Source: Syntrophaceae bacterium UBA6087
Lineage (GTDB): Bacteria; Desulfobacterota; Desulfomonilia; UBA1062
Assembly (NCBI GenBank): GCA_002448235.1
Contig: DIXF01000002.1
Span: 186,001-250,000, forward strand
Reading direction: 5' to 3'
Length of the DNA: 64,000 nt
In this document: positions 44,336 through 55,523 of the stretch, piece by piece
How the letters are laid out: every line of letters starts with the position of its first letter
How positions within the stretch are numbered: position 1 is the first letter of the stretch
Position numbers and translations under genes: made by a program
The notes under the pieces: model-generated
Database searches by the model: none
Seen by the model: the letters and a program-made list of their open reading frames with translations, nothing else
Told to the model about the DNA's origin: nothing

Positions 44336-44415
44336 AATAGTCTTATCAACCTCCTTTGCCTGTGGAAGTCATAGCGTATAAGACATGGTGAATCAACTAC
44401 AAACAATTGATTCTT

Positions 44416-44445
44416 TGCAAGCATAGTGCTATCTCTTGCACTATG
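44416..44445. promoter_or_regulatory. Two overlapping inverted repeats at the ModE-like start codon
   Basis: CATAGTGC (44422-44429) and GCACTATG (44438-44445) form a perfect 8-bp inverted repeat whose right arm includes the ATG of the regulator gene. A second repeat, TGCAAG (44416-44421) with CTTGCA (44435-44440), uses part of the same bases, so the two pairings exclude each other. This is a good candidate operator for autoregulation. A weak -35 (TTGATT, 44407) and -10 (TATCTC, 44430) sit 36 and 13 nt before the ATG. Confidence 0.45.
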
Positions 44446-44796
44446 AATTTCGGATATAAGATTTGGATCGAAAAGGATGGTAAGACGGTTTTCGGTATGG
44501 GGATCTTCAGGCTTCTGACCCTTGTGGCGGAGACAGGGTCGCTCCACAAGGCTGCCCAGGAGCTCAAAATGTCCTATCGTGCAGCGTGGGGAAAGGTTCG
44601 GGATTATGAGGAAAGGCTGGGGATAGGCCTGCTCGAAAAGGGAAGGCACGGCAGGACCGGCGCCCAGCTGACTCAGCAGGGGCAGCAGATCATGACCCGC
44701 TTTCAGGATATCCTCAAAGAGATTGACAGAACCCTTACCGCGGAACCCCTCACACAGTTGATGCACACGATTGAACGTATCGATCCGACAGATTGA
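44443..44796 (+). CDS. ModE-type LysR-like HTH regulator
   Basis: A protein of about 117 residues consisting of a single winged helix-turn-helix of the ModE N-terminal/LysR type (MGIFRLLTLVAETGSLHKAA, then LKMSYRAAWGKVRDYEERLG). It lacks the molybdate-binding MOP domains of full ModE, so molybdate sensing is doubtful. It may repress its own promoter through the inverted repeat at its start codon. The gene precedes pgpA by 3 nt and leads a long run that includes recA. No ribosome site is seen. Confidence 0.8.
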   Translation: MNFGYKIWIEKDGKTVFGMGIFRLLTLVAETGSLHKAAQELKMSYRAAWGKVRDYEERLGIGLLEKGRHGRTGAQLTQQGQQIMTRFQDILKEIDRTLTAEPLTQLMHTIERIDPTD

Positions 44797-44799
44797 CCG

Positions 44800-45264
44800 A
44801 TGCCGGCCATGGAATTTTTCAGCCGCCTGATCGCGACCTTTTTCGGTGCAGGGTATGCGCCGAAGGCGCCGGGAACGGCAGGAACCTGCGCGACCCTGCC
44901 CTTATACCTCCTGTTGAGGAAGCTGACGCTTTTCCGCTACCTCCTGGTTGTCGGCTTTCTTGCCGTGCTGGGGACAGCAGCATCCTCTAGAGTGGAGAAA
45001 GTGTGGGGGAAAGATCCTTCCCGGGTGGTCATTGACGAGGTGGTGGGTATCCTGATAGCGCTCGTCTCCAGACCCAAAGGCCTCGGAGAGATTATGGCGG
45101 CCTTTGTGCTGTTCCGGCTTTTCGATATCATCAAGCCGCCGCCTGTCGGCTCCCTGGAAAGACTTCCCGGAGGGGCAGGCATCATGGCCGACGATATGGC
45201 CGCAGGGGCGTTGAGCGCACTGGTCCTGGCCGGAATCAAGAGGGCGGCGAAAATATCCCTATGA
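44800..45264 (+). CDS. pgpA: Phosphatidylglycerophosphatase A
   Basis: A 154-residue membrane phosphatase. The N-terminal GAGYAPKAPGTAGTCATLP and the acidic catalytic part VVIDEVVGIL are the family signature, and later LFRLFDIIKPPPVG is strongly conserved. It dephosphorylates phosphatidylglycerophosphate to phosphatidylglycerol at the inner membrane and needs Mg2+. Start codons at 44800 and 44809 are both usable. The stop overlaps cinA (ATGA); pgpA-cinA adjacency is common in bacteria. Confidence 0.9.
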   Translation: MPAMEFFSRLIATFFGAGYAPKAPGTAGTCATLPLYLLLRKLTLFRYLLVVGFLAVLGTAASSRVEKVWGKDPSRVVIDEVVGILIALVSRPKGLGEIMAAFVLFRLFDIIKPPPVGSLERLPGGAGIMADDMAAGALSALVLAGIKRAAKISL

Positions 45265-46349
45265 AAGCCTCTGTCATTATCACCGGTTCGGAGATTCTTA
45301 AGGGAATACGCCATGACATGCTGATCCAGCCCATTGCCTCGGCAATGGTTTCCCGAGGCATATGCATGGGCGAGATCCGCATCATAGGCGATGATCCGGA
45401 GGCGCTCTCCGAAGCGGTACACGAGCTGGGTGCGGTATCCGATATCGTTATCGTCACAGGCGGCCTCGGTCTGACGCCGGACGATACCACCCACACGGTG
45501 ATCGGGAAACTGCAGGCAAGCCCGTATGTCCGCATGAACCCGGAGATCGAGAATCCCGTAGGCTCTGCCAGGGGCATAGACATACACCTGGAGTCCGGCG
45601 CCCGGGTGGTGTTTCTCCCCGGCGTTCCCCGGGAGGCCCTGGCGATGTTCGGCGTCCTTGTTCATGATCTGCTCCCGGATGCGCCTGCCGTCACCGAGAT
45701 CACGGTTTTCGGTCTGCGCGAGACGGAAATCGCTCGCCGCCTCGGCCCTCTGGCCGGCTCGTGCGCCTTTCTGCCGAGAGACATGGAGGTCGCCCTGATC
45801 GTGCCCCGTGAGATCGGGCAGAAGGTACGCGAAATTCTCAAGCGCCATGCCCTCGATGAACAGAGCCTGAGCGAGTCCGTCGGGACTCTGCTCAAAAACA
45901 GAGGGATCACGGTTGCCGCGGCCGAATCCTGTACCGGGGGCCTCATCTCGCATCTCATCACGCAGCTCCCCGGCAGCTCTGCTTATTTCAAAGGATCGGT
46001 CGTATCCTACAGCAACGACCTCAAAACCGCTCTCCTGGGTGTTCCGGCAGACCTGATCGACCGTCACGGCGCCGTGAGCCGCGAGGTCGCCGAGGCTATG
46101 CTTAAGGGCGTGCTGGAGGCTTCCGGCGCGGACATGGCCATGGCAACTACGGGGATTGCCGGTCCGGCAGGGGGCTCGGAAGAAAAACCCGTAGGGACGG
46201 TGTGGATAGCCGCAGGCGGGAGGGATTCCTATACGGTCAAAACCTTTCTCTTCCCGTTCGACAGGCAGGGGAACAAGATGATCTTCGCTAAGACAGCGCT
46301 TTTTCTCTTGAGGGAATGGATCAATGATACGGACGTTCATAGCCTTTGA
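45261..46349 (+). CDS. cinA: CinA family protein (competence/damage-inducible, NMN deamidase domain)
   Basis: A 362-residue protein. The N-terminal MoCF/COG1058 domain (about 1-170) has TGSEILKG and VTGGLGLTPDDTTH; the C-terminal PncC-type domain (about 200-360) has AAESCTGGLISHLIT and the ATTGIAGPAGG loop. Known functions are ADP-ribose pyrophosphatase and nicotinamide mononucleotide deamidase activities in pyridine nucleotide salvage. It is about 50 residues shorter than the common 410-420. Upstream of recA, as in several Gram-positive genomes. It overlaps thpR by 26 nt. Confidence 0.9.
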   Translation: MKASVIITGSEILKGIRHDMLIQPIASAMVSRGICMGEIRIIGDDPEALSEAVHELGAVSDIVIVTGGLGLTPDDTTHTVIGKLQASPYVRMNPEIENPVGSARGIDIHLESGARVVFLPGVPREALAMFGVLVHDLLPDAPAVTEITVFGLRETEIARRLGPLAGSCAFLPRDMEVALIVPREIGQKVREILKRHALDEQSLSESVGTLLKNRGITVAAAESCTGGLISHLITQLPGSSAYFKGSVVSYSNDLKTALLGVPADLIDRHGAVSREVAEAMLKGVLEASGADMAMATTGIAGPAGGSEEKPVGTVWIAAGGRDSYTVKTFLFPFDRQGNKMIFAKTALFLLREWINDTDVHSL

Positions 46350-46878
46350 GCTCCCGGATGATATCAAGTCCCACCTGGGAGAGGTGATATCCTGCCTGAA
46401 GCAGAAGAACAGGCCGGTGAAGTGGGTTCATCCCGAAGGCCTCCATGTTACGGCGAAATTTCTGGGCAGCATCGATGAAAGTCTCGTAGAGCCTCTGTCA
46501 CGGGATATGGATGAAATAGCGGCGCTGAAGAAGCCTTTGCGGGTCTCTCTCTCCGGGATAGGCGCTTTTCCCGACCGAAGGCGGCCACGCGTGATCTGGA
46601 CCGGCCTTAAAGGGGATACGGATGCCATGGCTCAGATCGCCGGCGAGATCGATCGGATGTGCGCACGCTACGGCATGAAACCTGAGACAAGACCGTTTCG
46701 GACACACGTAACCATGGGTAGACTAAAGATGCCGAGTGTGGTAGATCTTGCACAGGAAGTTAAGGCAAAGGAATTCAGTATAAACAGGATTGTTTTGTAC
46801 AAGAGCGAGTTGTCCCCTTCGGGGGCCCGCTACATTGTTTTGCATTGGAGCGTTCTTGGGCAAGAAAAAGGAGAATGA
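46324..46878 (+). CDS. thpR: RNA 2',3'-cyclic phosphodiesterase (2H family)
   Basis: A 184-residue 2H phosphoesterase. Two HxTx motifs, HVTAKF near residue 41 and HVTMGR near 128, form the active site. It opens 2',3'-cyclic phosphate RNA ends; the family was once called 2'-5' RNA ligase LigT. It overlaps the end of cinA and is separated from recA by 3 nt, consistent with a recombination and RNA-processing operon. Confidence 0.92.
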   Translation: MIRTFIAFELPDDIKSHLGEVISCLKQKNRPVKWVHPEGLHVTAKFLGSIDESLVEPLSRDMDEIAALKKPLRVSLSGIGAFPDRRRPRVIWTGLKGDTDAMAQIAGEIDRMCARYGMKPETRPFRTHVTMGRLKMPSVVDLAQEVKAKEFSINRIVLYKSELSPSGARYIVLHWSVLGQEKGE

Positions 46879-46881
46879 ACA

Positions 46882-47973
46882 ATGGAAGACGGAAGAAAGC
46901 GTGCGTTACAGGATGCGATAACGAAGATCGAGCGTTCCTACGGGAAAGGCTCTATCATGCGCATGGGTGCAGATGATATCGGCAAGGACGTTCCGGTCAT
47001 TTCGACAGGGTCGCTGCTTGTCGATTACGAGGCGCTGACCATCGGCGGCATCCCCCGCGGAAGGGTGACCGAGATCTATGGCGCCGAGTCATCCGGAAAG
47101 ACCACCCTGGCCCTTCACTGCATCTCTTCGGCTCAGGCCCAGGGAGGAGTCGCCGCGTTCATCGATGCAGAGCACGCACTGGATATCAATTATGCAAAAA
47201 AGCTCGGCGTCAACGTCGAGGATCTTCTCGTGTCCCAGCCGGATTCCGGCGAGCAGGCCCTCGAGATTGCCGAAACGCTTGTCCGGTCGAACGCGGTGGA
47301 TATCGTGGTGATCGACTCGGTTGCAGCTCTGGTGCCCAGGGCCGAGATCGAGGGAGATATGGGCGATTCCCACATGGGTCTCCAGGCGCGTCTCATGTCC
47401 CAGGCCCTGCGGAAGCTTTCAGGCGCCATATCCAAGACGAACACCACGGCCATCTTCATCAACCAGACACGCCAGAAGATCGGTGTCCTCTACGGCAACC
47501 CCGAGACCACCACGGGCGGCAATGCCTTGAAGTTCTATGCGAGCGTACGGCTCCAGATCAAGAATGCCGGCCCCATCAAGGAAGGCACCGACGTGGTCGG
47601 CAGCCGGACCAAGGTCAAGGTGGTAAAGAACAAGATGGCCCCGCCGTTCAAGGAAGTTGAGTTCGACATCATGTTCGGTGAGGGGATATCCCGTTTCGGC
47701 GAGATCCTGGATGTCGGCGCGATGCCGAGCAGGGGGATCATCGAAAAGTCCGGTGCCTGGTACAGCTATAAAAAGCAGCGGCTCGGACAGGGACGGGAGG
47801 CTGCCAAGGCATACCTGAAGGAGCATCCCGAGGTATTCTCCGAGATCTATGAGGAACTCAAGAAGACCTTTTCAGTTGCCGACAATCAGGTTAAAAAGGT
47901 ACAGCCCGCCGAGACTCGCGACAAGTCGGCCGAAGCCAATGAGATCGAGGCAGGGACGTACGGGGAGGCCTAA
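46882..47973 (+). CDS. recA: Recombinase RecA
   Basis: A 363-residue recombinase of usual length. Walker A GAESSGKTT is followed by FIDAEHALD, the DIVVIDSVAALVPRAEIEG Walker B region and loop L2 with FINQTRQKIGVLYGNPETTTGG. It forms filaments on single-stranded DNA for strand exchange and LexA cleavage. No LexA-type operator is recognisable immediately upstream since the gene is inside an operon; a ribosome site (AGGAGAATGAAC) is present. It touches pilT (TAATG), and recX is two genes further on. Confidence 0.98.
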   Translation: MEDGRKRALQDAITKIERSYGKGSIMRMGADDIGKDVPVISTGSLLVDYEALTIGGIPRGRVTEIYGAESSGKTTLALHCISSAQAQGGVAAFIDAEHALDINYAKKLGVNVEDLLVSQPDSGEQALEIAETLVRSNAVDIVVIDSVAALVPRAEIEGDMGDSHMGLQARLMSQALRKLSGAISKTNTTAIFINQTRQKIGVLYGNPETTTGGNALKFYASVRLQIKNAGPIKEGTDVVGSRTKVKVVKNKMAPPFKEVEFDIMFGEGISRFGEILDVGAMPSRGIIEKSGAWYSYKKQRLGQGREAAKAYLKEHPEVFSEIYEELKKTFSVADNQVKKVQPAETRDKSAEANEIEAGTYGEA

Positions 47974-49160
47974 TGGATATTAACGATGTCTTGAGGCAGG
48001 CAGTTCAAATGTCTGCCTCGGACATTCACATCAAGGTCGGCCTGCCTCCGGTTATCCGGAGGTTCGGTGCGCTCATCCCTTTAAGGGATCGCGAGCGTCT
48101 TACGAACGACGACATCTCATCCATGGCGTACAGTCTCATGAACCAGTACCAGCAGGCGAAGTTCGAGACGACCAATGAGATAGATCTGGCCCACGGCCTT
48201 TCCGGGGTGGCGCGTTTCAGGGTGAACTGCTTCCGGCAGCGCGGGAGCTACGGCATGGTGCTCAGGGTAGTCCCCACAGACCCGCCTGCTCTCGAAGAGC
48301 TCCACCTCCCGGAGGTCATCCAGAAGATCAGCGAGGAGCGCAAAGGGCTCATCCTCGTTACCGGCACTACCGGTTCGGGAAAGTCCACAACGCTCGCCGC
48401 CATGGTGGACCACATCAACACCCAACGGAACTGCCATGTAATCACCATCGAAGACCCCATCGAGTTTCTCCACAAAGACAGGAAGTGCATCATCAACCAG
48501 CGCGAGGTGGGCTCCGATACAAACTCCTTTGCCATGGCGCTCCGGGCAGCCCTTCGTCAGGACCCGGACGTTATTCTGGTGGGAGAAATGCGTGACCGGG
48601 AGACGATCGATATCGCGCTCTCCGCTGCAGAAACCGGCCATCTCGTGCTCTCCACGCTGCATACCCTTGATGCGGTGGAAACCATTATGCGTATCGTTTC
48701 CCAGTATCCGCCGCACCAGCACCTGCAGGTAAGGCTCCAGCTCGCAGGCGTCGTCAAGGCGGTCATCTCGCAACGGCTCCTGCCGAAGGCGAGCGGCGAG
48801 GGTGTGGTCCCTGCGTGCGAGGTGCTCGTGTCCACAGCGCGGGTACGGGAGTGCATCATCGAAGAAACCCGGACCAACGAGGTGCCGGACGCCATAGCCG
48901 AAGGTCAGATCGCCTACGGTATGCAGACCTTTGACCAGTCTCTCATGGCGCTGGTGAAGGACGGCGACGTGACCTACAACGAAGCGATGCGCCAGGCTAC
49001 TAACCCCAATGACTTTGCTCTGCGCATGAAAGGCATACGGGGCACCAGTGATTCGAAGTGGGACAGCTTCGAAGGAGAAAAAGCTGAAGAGCGGGGAGAA
49101 GTCCCGGATGAAAAGGAAAAACAGACCATCTTCCAGGACGGCAAGTATCGAGACGTTTGA
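47973..49160 (+). CDS. pilT: Type IV pilus retraction ATPase PilT
   Basis: A 395-residue secretion ATPase. It has the PilT N-terminal ASDIHIKVG, Walker A GTTGSGKSTT, the Asp box VITIEDPIEFLH, Walker B and the conserved LVGEMRDRETI, and the AIRNLIRE-equivalent segment AYGMQTFDQSL. It powers pilus retraction. No other pilus gene is adjacent; placement between recA and recX suggests co-expression of pilus-mediated DNA uptake and recombination, which is inference. The 3' end overlaps recX by 53 nt. The C-terminal 45 residues are an unusual charged extension. Confidence 0.93.
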   Translation: MDINDVLRQAVQMSASDIHIKVGLPPVIRRFGALIPLRDRERLTNDDISSMAYSLMNQYQQAKFETTNEIDLAHGLSGVARFRVNCFRQRGSYGMVLRVVPTDPPALEELHLPEVIQKISEERKGLILVTGTTGSGKSTTLAAMVDHINTQRNCHVITIEDPIEFLHKDRKCIINQREVGSDTNSFAMALRAALRQDPDVILVGEMRDRETIDIALSAAETGHLVLSTLHTLDAVETIMRIVSQYPPHQHLQVRLQLAGVVKAVISQRLLPKASGEGVVPACEVLVSTARVRECIIEETRTNEVPDAIAEGQIAYGMQTFDQSLMALVKDGDVTYNEAMRQATNPNDFALRMKGIRGTSDSKWDSFEGEKAEERGEVPDEKEKQTIFQDGKYRDV

Positions 49161-49576
49161 GCAGGGTCTTGCCTATGCCTTCGGGGTGATTTCCCGGAGG
49201 GCGATCTCGTCCTTTGAGCTAAAAAAAAACTCTCCCTCAAAGGATTGAGAGAAGATATAATCGATGCGGTTCTATTGAGAGTTCTCGAACTCGGGTATCT
49301 TAACGACCGGGAATACACGCTTAGGAGAGCCAGGCTCTTGGCGGAAAAGGGTTATGGAGATTTCTCCATCAGAACCTCCCTTGATGCCTTACGGCTTCCG
49401 GATGACCTGATAGAGTATGCCGTGAGCAAGGCGTCGCAAGAGTTCGGTGAAGAAGAGAGAATATCAATGCTCATGGAGAAAAAGAAAAGCGCACAGAAAG
49501 ACAAGATGATCCGGTTTCTCGCAGGGAGAGGATTTCCCTATGAGAAAATCTTGAACGCGATAGGTGGAGATGATTG

Positions 49577-49577
<1 letters not shown>
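49108..49577 (+). CDS. recX: RecX regulatory protein, split by an apparent -1 frameshift
   Basis: The RecX sequence is distributed over two frames. The first frame, ATG at 49108 behind GGGGAGAA, gives FEQGLAYAFGVISRRAISSFELKK and then stops at 49248. The second frame gives KLSLKGLREDIIDAVLLRVL, then GYLNDREYTLRRARLLAEKG to the stop at 49577. The junction is the A9 run at 49221-49229, where a -1 shift restores a normal RecX of about 156 residues. The site contains A AAA AAA and A AAA AAC, classical slippery heptamers. It could be programmed, a recent mutation or a sequencing error. RecX modulates RecA filaments. Confidence 0.8.
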
Positions 49578-52224
<2,647 letters not shown>

Positions 52225-52225
<1 letters not shown>

Positions 52226-52806
52226 TGATGAGGACGGCTACGGTCAGCAGGAAGACCAAGGAGACGGATATAGCGGTAACGGTGGGCCTCGATGGGGGCG
52301 AAACGGTCCTGGACATCCCTTCCGGGTTTCTGACCCACATGCTCGATGCCTTCTCAAAGCATGCAGGGATAGGGCTTAAAGTGGAGGCCAAGGGCGATGT
52401 GCATGTCGATCTGCATCATACAGTCGAGGACATCGGCATCGTTATCGGCCAGGCGCTTAAAAAAGCGTTGGGCGACAAACGGGGGATCACCCGCTACGGC
52501 CTGGCAAAGGTCCCCATGGACGAATCCCTCGTGGAATTCTGCCTCGATATCTCCGGCAGGCCATATTTCCAGATTCATGGCGGTGACGTGTTTCATGGCC
52601 AGGCGGGAGACCTCAATCTGGAGCTCGTGCCTGAATTTTTCCGCTCCCTTGCTTTCAATGCGGGCATCACCATGCACGTGACCGTTTGCGCTACCGGGAA
52701 CGGCCACCACTTGGCGGAGGCATGCTTCAAGGCGTGTGCACGGGCGATCGGAGAGGCTCTCGCCGTAACCGGAAACGAAATCCCCTCGACAAAGGCCAGC
52801 CTATGA
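52225..52806 (+). CDS. hisB: Imidazoleglycerol-phosphate dehydratase
   Basis: A 193-residue HisB. Manganese-binding histidines are in LTHMLDAFSKHAG, VDLHHTVEDIG and NGHHLAEACFKA. It makes imidazole acetol phosphate in histidine synthesis. It overlaps the alaS stop (TGATG) and the next small gene (ATGA). Other his genes except hisA are not in the window, so the pathway is scattered. No HisB N-terminal phosphatase domain is present, as expected outside Enterobacteria. Confidence 0.96.
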
Positions 52807-53060
52807 TGAAGTTCCGGCACGCCAAGGTCCAGACTGCGGACAGCTATACCGCTCCGGGGAAGCCGTTCTATATGGAGATAGACGGAGCGGGCATGGATAT
52901 CCAGACGGTCCTGAACCACTGGCGGCAGTCCTATGAAGACCCGAGCTTTTATCCCGAAGAGTTCTACAAGGTGAAGGCCGCGGATAACAAAGTATACATC
53001 CTCCGCTACTGCATCCTCTTCAACAGCTGGTGGGTAAAAGAGTACGAGAGGGCGTCATGA
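52803..53060 (+). CDS. Unrecognised 85-residue protein between hisB and hisA
   Basis: I do not recognise this protein. It is 85 residues, acidic to neutral, with many aromatic residues (DPSFYPEEFYKV, YILRYCILFNSWWVKEYE), a probable helix around VLNHWRQSYED and a beta-rich C-terminal half. It has no signal, membrane segment or metal-binding pattern. It overlaps hisB by four bases at the start and hisA by four at the end, both in the ATGA form, so its expression is locked into the his genes. An assembly or regulatory partner for the pathway is one guess. Confidence 0.72.
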   Translation: MMKFRHAKVQTADSYTAPGKPFYMEIDGAGMDIQTVLNHWRQSYEDPSFYPEEFYKVKAADNKVYILRYCILFNSWWVKEYERAS

Positions 53061-53776
53061 TCGTCATTCCGGCCATCGATCTTCACGAGGGAAACGTGGT
53101 TCGCCTGAAGAAAGGCGCTTTCGACGACGTCACCCGCTACAGCTCGGTGCCCTCGGACGTGGCGAAGTCGTTCCGCGATGCGGGGGCCAGGCGGATCCAT
53201 GTAGTGGATCTCGACGGATCGCTCAAAGGAGAAGGGGTCAATACAAAGGCAATAGAATCCATCTGTGCCGCAGCCGGCGTCGAGGTCGAGCTGGGTGGGG
53301 GCATCAGGAGCTTAAACCATGCCCGCCGGGCGTTCGATCTCGGGGTAACCTATGTAATCCTCGGGACGATCACGGCCACCATGCCGGATACCGCAAAAGA
53401 GATCGTCCAGGCTTACCCGGGGAAAGTCGGGATCGGGATCGATGCCCTCAAAGGCTATGTCGCGGTCAAGGGATGGAAAGAGATCACTCAAAAAACCGCC
53501 GTTTCCCTGGCACGGGAGTATGAAGAGCTGAATCCGGCCTTCGTCGTCTATACCGACATTGATCGCGACGGCATGCTTACCGGGCCCAACATCGAAGCAA
53601 CACGTGAGATGGCACAGAGCGTGCGCATCCCGGTTGTCGCATCGGGAGGAGTTTCCGGCATCGAAGATATCCGCCTCCTCAAAGGGATCCCGACGCTGCT
53701 GGGGGTGATTACCGGCAAGGCTGTGTATGAAGGACGGATAGACTTGAAGGCTGCCATACGTGAGTGTCAATCCTGA
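53057..53776 (+). CDS. hisA: 1-(5-phosphoribosyl)-5-[(5-phosphoribosylamino)methylideneamino]imidazole-4-carboxamide isomerase
   Basis: A 239-residue (beta-alpha)8 barrel. The first strand PAIDLHEGNVVRL holds the catalytic aspartate D8 (HisA, not HisF which has a KGLL/cysteine start). The second aspartate is in YTDIDRDGMLTGPN, and phosphate loops are ELGGGIRS and VASGGVSG. It carries out the Amadori rearrangement in histidine synthesis. The start ATG at 53057 overlaps the small upstream gene. Confidence 0.95.
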   Translation: MIVIPAIDLHEGNVVRLKKGAFDDVTRYSSVPSDVAKSFRDAGARRIHVVDLDGSLKGEGVNTKAIESICAAAGVEVELGGGIRSLNHARRAFDLGVTYVILGTITATMPDTAKEIVQAYPGKVGIGIDALKGYVAVKGWKEITQKTAVSLAREYEELNPAFVVYTDIDRDGMLTGPNIEATREMAQSVRIPVVASGGVSGIEDIRLLKGIPTLLGVITGKAVYEGRIDLKAAIRECQS

Positions 53777-53791
53777 TGAAGGAGGAGAGTT

Positions 53792-54127
53792 ATGGGTTGT
53801 ATCTTCTGCAAGATCGCAGCGGGCGAGATTCCTTCGACGAAGGTCTATGAGGATGACCTGGTAGTAGCATTCGACGATATCCAGCCTCTGGCGCCGGTGC
53901 ACGTCATCGTTATACCCAGGAAGCACATCGCGGATATAAACGAGCTTGATGATAAAGAGATCTGGTTCGCCATGCTCAATGCTGCACAGGAGGCCGCAAA
54001 GATCAAAGGCATCGATCGGAGCGGGTACCGGCTTGTCATCAACTGCGGAAAAGACGGCACGCAGGTCGTCTGGCATGTGCACCTCCATGTCATGGGGGGA
54101 AGACAGCTCGAAGGCAAGATGGGATAA
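53792..54127 (+). CDS. HIT family (HinT-like) protein
   Basis: A 111-residue histidine triad protein. It begins CIFCKIAAGEIPSTKVYED, as HinT does, and ends with the triad HVHLHVMGG. It hydrolyses AMP- or GMP-linked phosphoramidates and acyl-adenylates in the cytoplasm. It lies 15 nt after hisA with an AAGGAGGAG site and closes the long operon. About 110 bp of spacer to the convergent kinase gene hold no clear terminator. Confidence 0.93.
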   Translation: MGCIFCKIAAGEIPSTKVYEDDLVVAFDDIQPLAPVHVIVIPRKHIADINELDDKEIWFAMLNAAQEAAKIKGIDRSGYRLVINCGKDGTQVVWHVHLHVMGGRQLEGKMG

Positions 54128-54241
54128 GGCTTAAATAAAGGCAAAGAGCGCCGATACAGAAGGCTCATTGCTCGGATAGCGTGAATATTCTCCCGCACCG
54201 AAAAGGTCGGGTATATTGGTTATGCAAAAGCCCCCCGGGAG

Positions 54242-55510
54242 CTAATGCTTAAGGGCGGGCCGATTTTTCCTTCTCGGAGTACTTTCCCCGGCATCAGGAA
54301 CAGAGAACACGAAACGGCTCCCCTTTACCCCGTCGCTCTCCACACGGATGGAGCCGAAATGGGTTTCGACGGCCATCTTGCAGAACGTCAGGCCGAGCCC
54401 CGTAGAATATCTTCTTCCGTCACTCTTCTTCGTGATCTGGAAGAACTTGTTGAAAACTGCGTCCTGGTACTCAGGGAGGATGCCGGGTCCATTGTCCTGT
54501 ACGTATATCAGTATCCCGTCATCGGTTCGTTCGAATCCCACCTTCACATCCTCGCCTTCCGGCGAATGCTGGATGGCGTTCACGATCAGGTTCTGCATGA
54601 CCCGCAGGAGAATACCATTGTCACCCCGGATATTTTTATGATTCGCATCCCCGGGGACAGACTCCGTGAGGACAACGCCCCGTGCCTTCGCCATGCCGCT
54701 CAGCCGTATGACAGCCTCATGGACAAGATCTTTCGGATCGATATCCTCATACAGGAGATTGATGCCGCCCTCCTCGAGCCGGGTAATGTCGAGGAGATCC
54801 GAGATCATGCGGAACAGGGTATCGCAGGCCGTCTGTGCAGACTGGACCCGCTCGAGATTGTCTTCGCTCGTGGTGTACGAGAGAACGTCGATGTTCGCTA
54901 CGATCTCGGAGAGCGGCCCCTTGAGATCGTGGATAAGCATGTTGAAGAGCTCGTTTCGGACCCTCTCCATTCTCTGGAGATCGACGTTTTTCTTTTTGAT
55001 CTCGTCCCTGCTCCTTTTTAACGATTCACTTAATCGCTGGCTTTCGATGGTGCTGATCACGGAGGAGGCAATGGTCAGAAGGAGTTCCTGCTCTTCGGCG
55101 CTGAAGACGTCCTCGCCTTTCTTTTCCGTGATGCTCAACACGCCTATTACCTTTCCCCTGCTCATGATCGGGGCAAGAAGGAATGCTTCTTTTTTGTAAT
55201 GCATGAACCTTTTCTGGAAAGCGGTCCCTTCTCCTCCGGGACCTATGTATAAGGGCCGCCTGTTGCGCACGACCCATGAAGAGGGGGTATCTTCTTCGAT
55301 CGGCTGTCTGAGTCCTACAAGGACAGGATTCGTGGACGCTGCAATCTCGAGGGTATTATTCCCCCGAAGGAGCATGATCGAGCCTTTTTCGGTATTCATG
55401 CAGGAGAGTATCTGCTCCAGAATGGACCCGAGCTTCTCGTGAAAAGAGAAGGTTTTCTGATGAGATATTTCAACGATTTCAAGTAAGGTTTTAAAAGTGT
55501 TCGAATTCAT
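54242..55510 (-). CDS. GAF-domain sensor histidine kinase (cytoplasmic)
   Basis: A 422-residue kinase without membrane segments. A GAF domain (about 20-165; KGSIMLLRG, then LLAPIMSRGKVIGVLSITEK) is followed by a coiled coil and the kinase core with H194 in MLIHDLKGPL and the ATP-binding boxes NLIVNAIQHSPEG, DNGPGI and GLGLTF. It senses a cytoplasmic signal and should phosphorylate the response regulator with TPR repeats encoded 13 nt upstream in the same transcript. The ligand is unknown. Confidence 0.9.
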   Translation of the reverse strand: MNSNTFKTLLEIVEISHQKTFSFHEKLGSILEQILSCMNTEKGSIMLLRGNNTLEIAASTNPVLVGLRQPIEEDTPSSWVVRNRRPLYIGPGGEGTAFQKRFMHYKKEAFLLAPIMSRGKVIGVLSITEKKGEDVFSAEEQELLLTIASSVISTIESQRLSESLKRSRDEIKKKNVDLQRMERVRNELFNMLIHDLKGPLSEIVANIDVLSYTTSEDNLERVQSAQTACDTLFRMISDLLDITRLEEGGINLLYEDIDPKDLVHEAVIRLSGMAKARGVVLTESVPGDANHKNIRGDNGILLRVMQNLIVNAIQHSPEGEDVKVGFERTDDGILIYVQDNGPGILPEYQDAVFNKFFQITKKSDGRRYSTGLGLTFCKMAVETHFGSIRVESDGVKGSRFVFSVPDAGESTPRRKNRPALKH

Positions 55511-55523
55511 ATACCGCTCCCGC

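Noticed and set aside
44937..46367. A 476-codon frame on the minus strand
   Set aside because: Antisense to cinA and pgpA, both solidly assigned; low-complexity His/Arg/Gly content marks a shadow.
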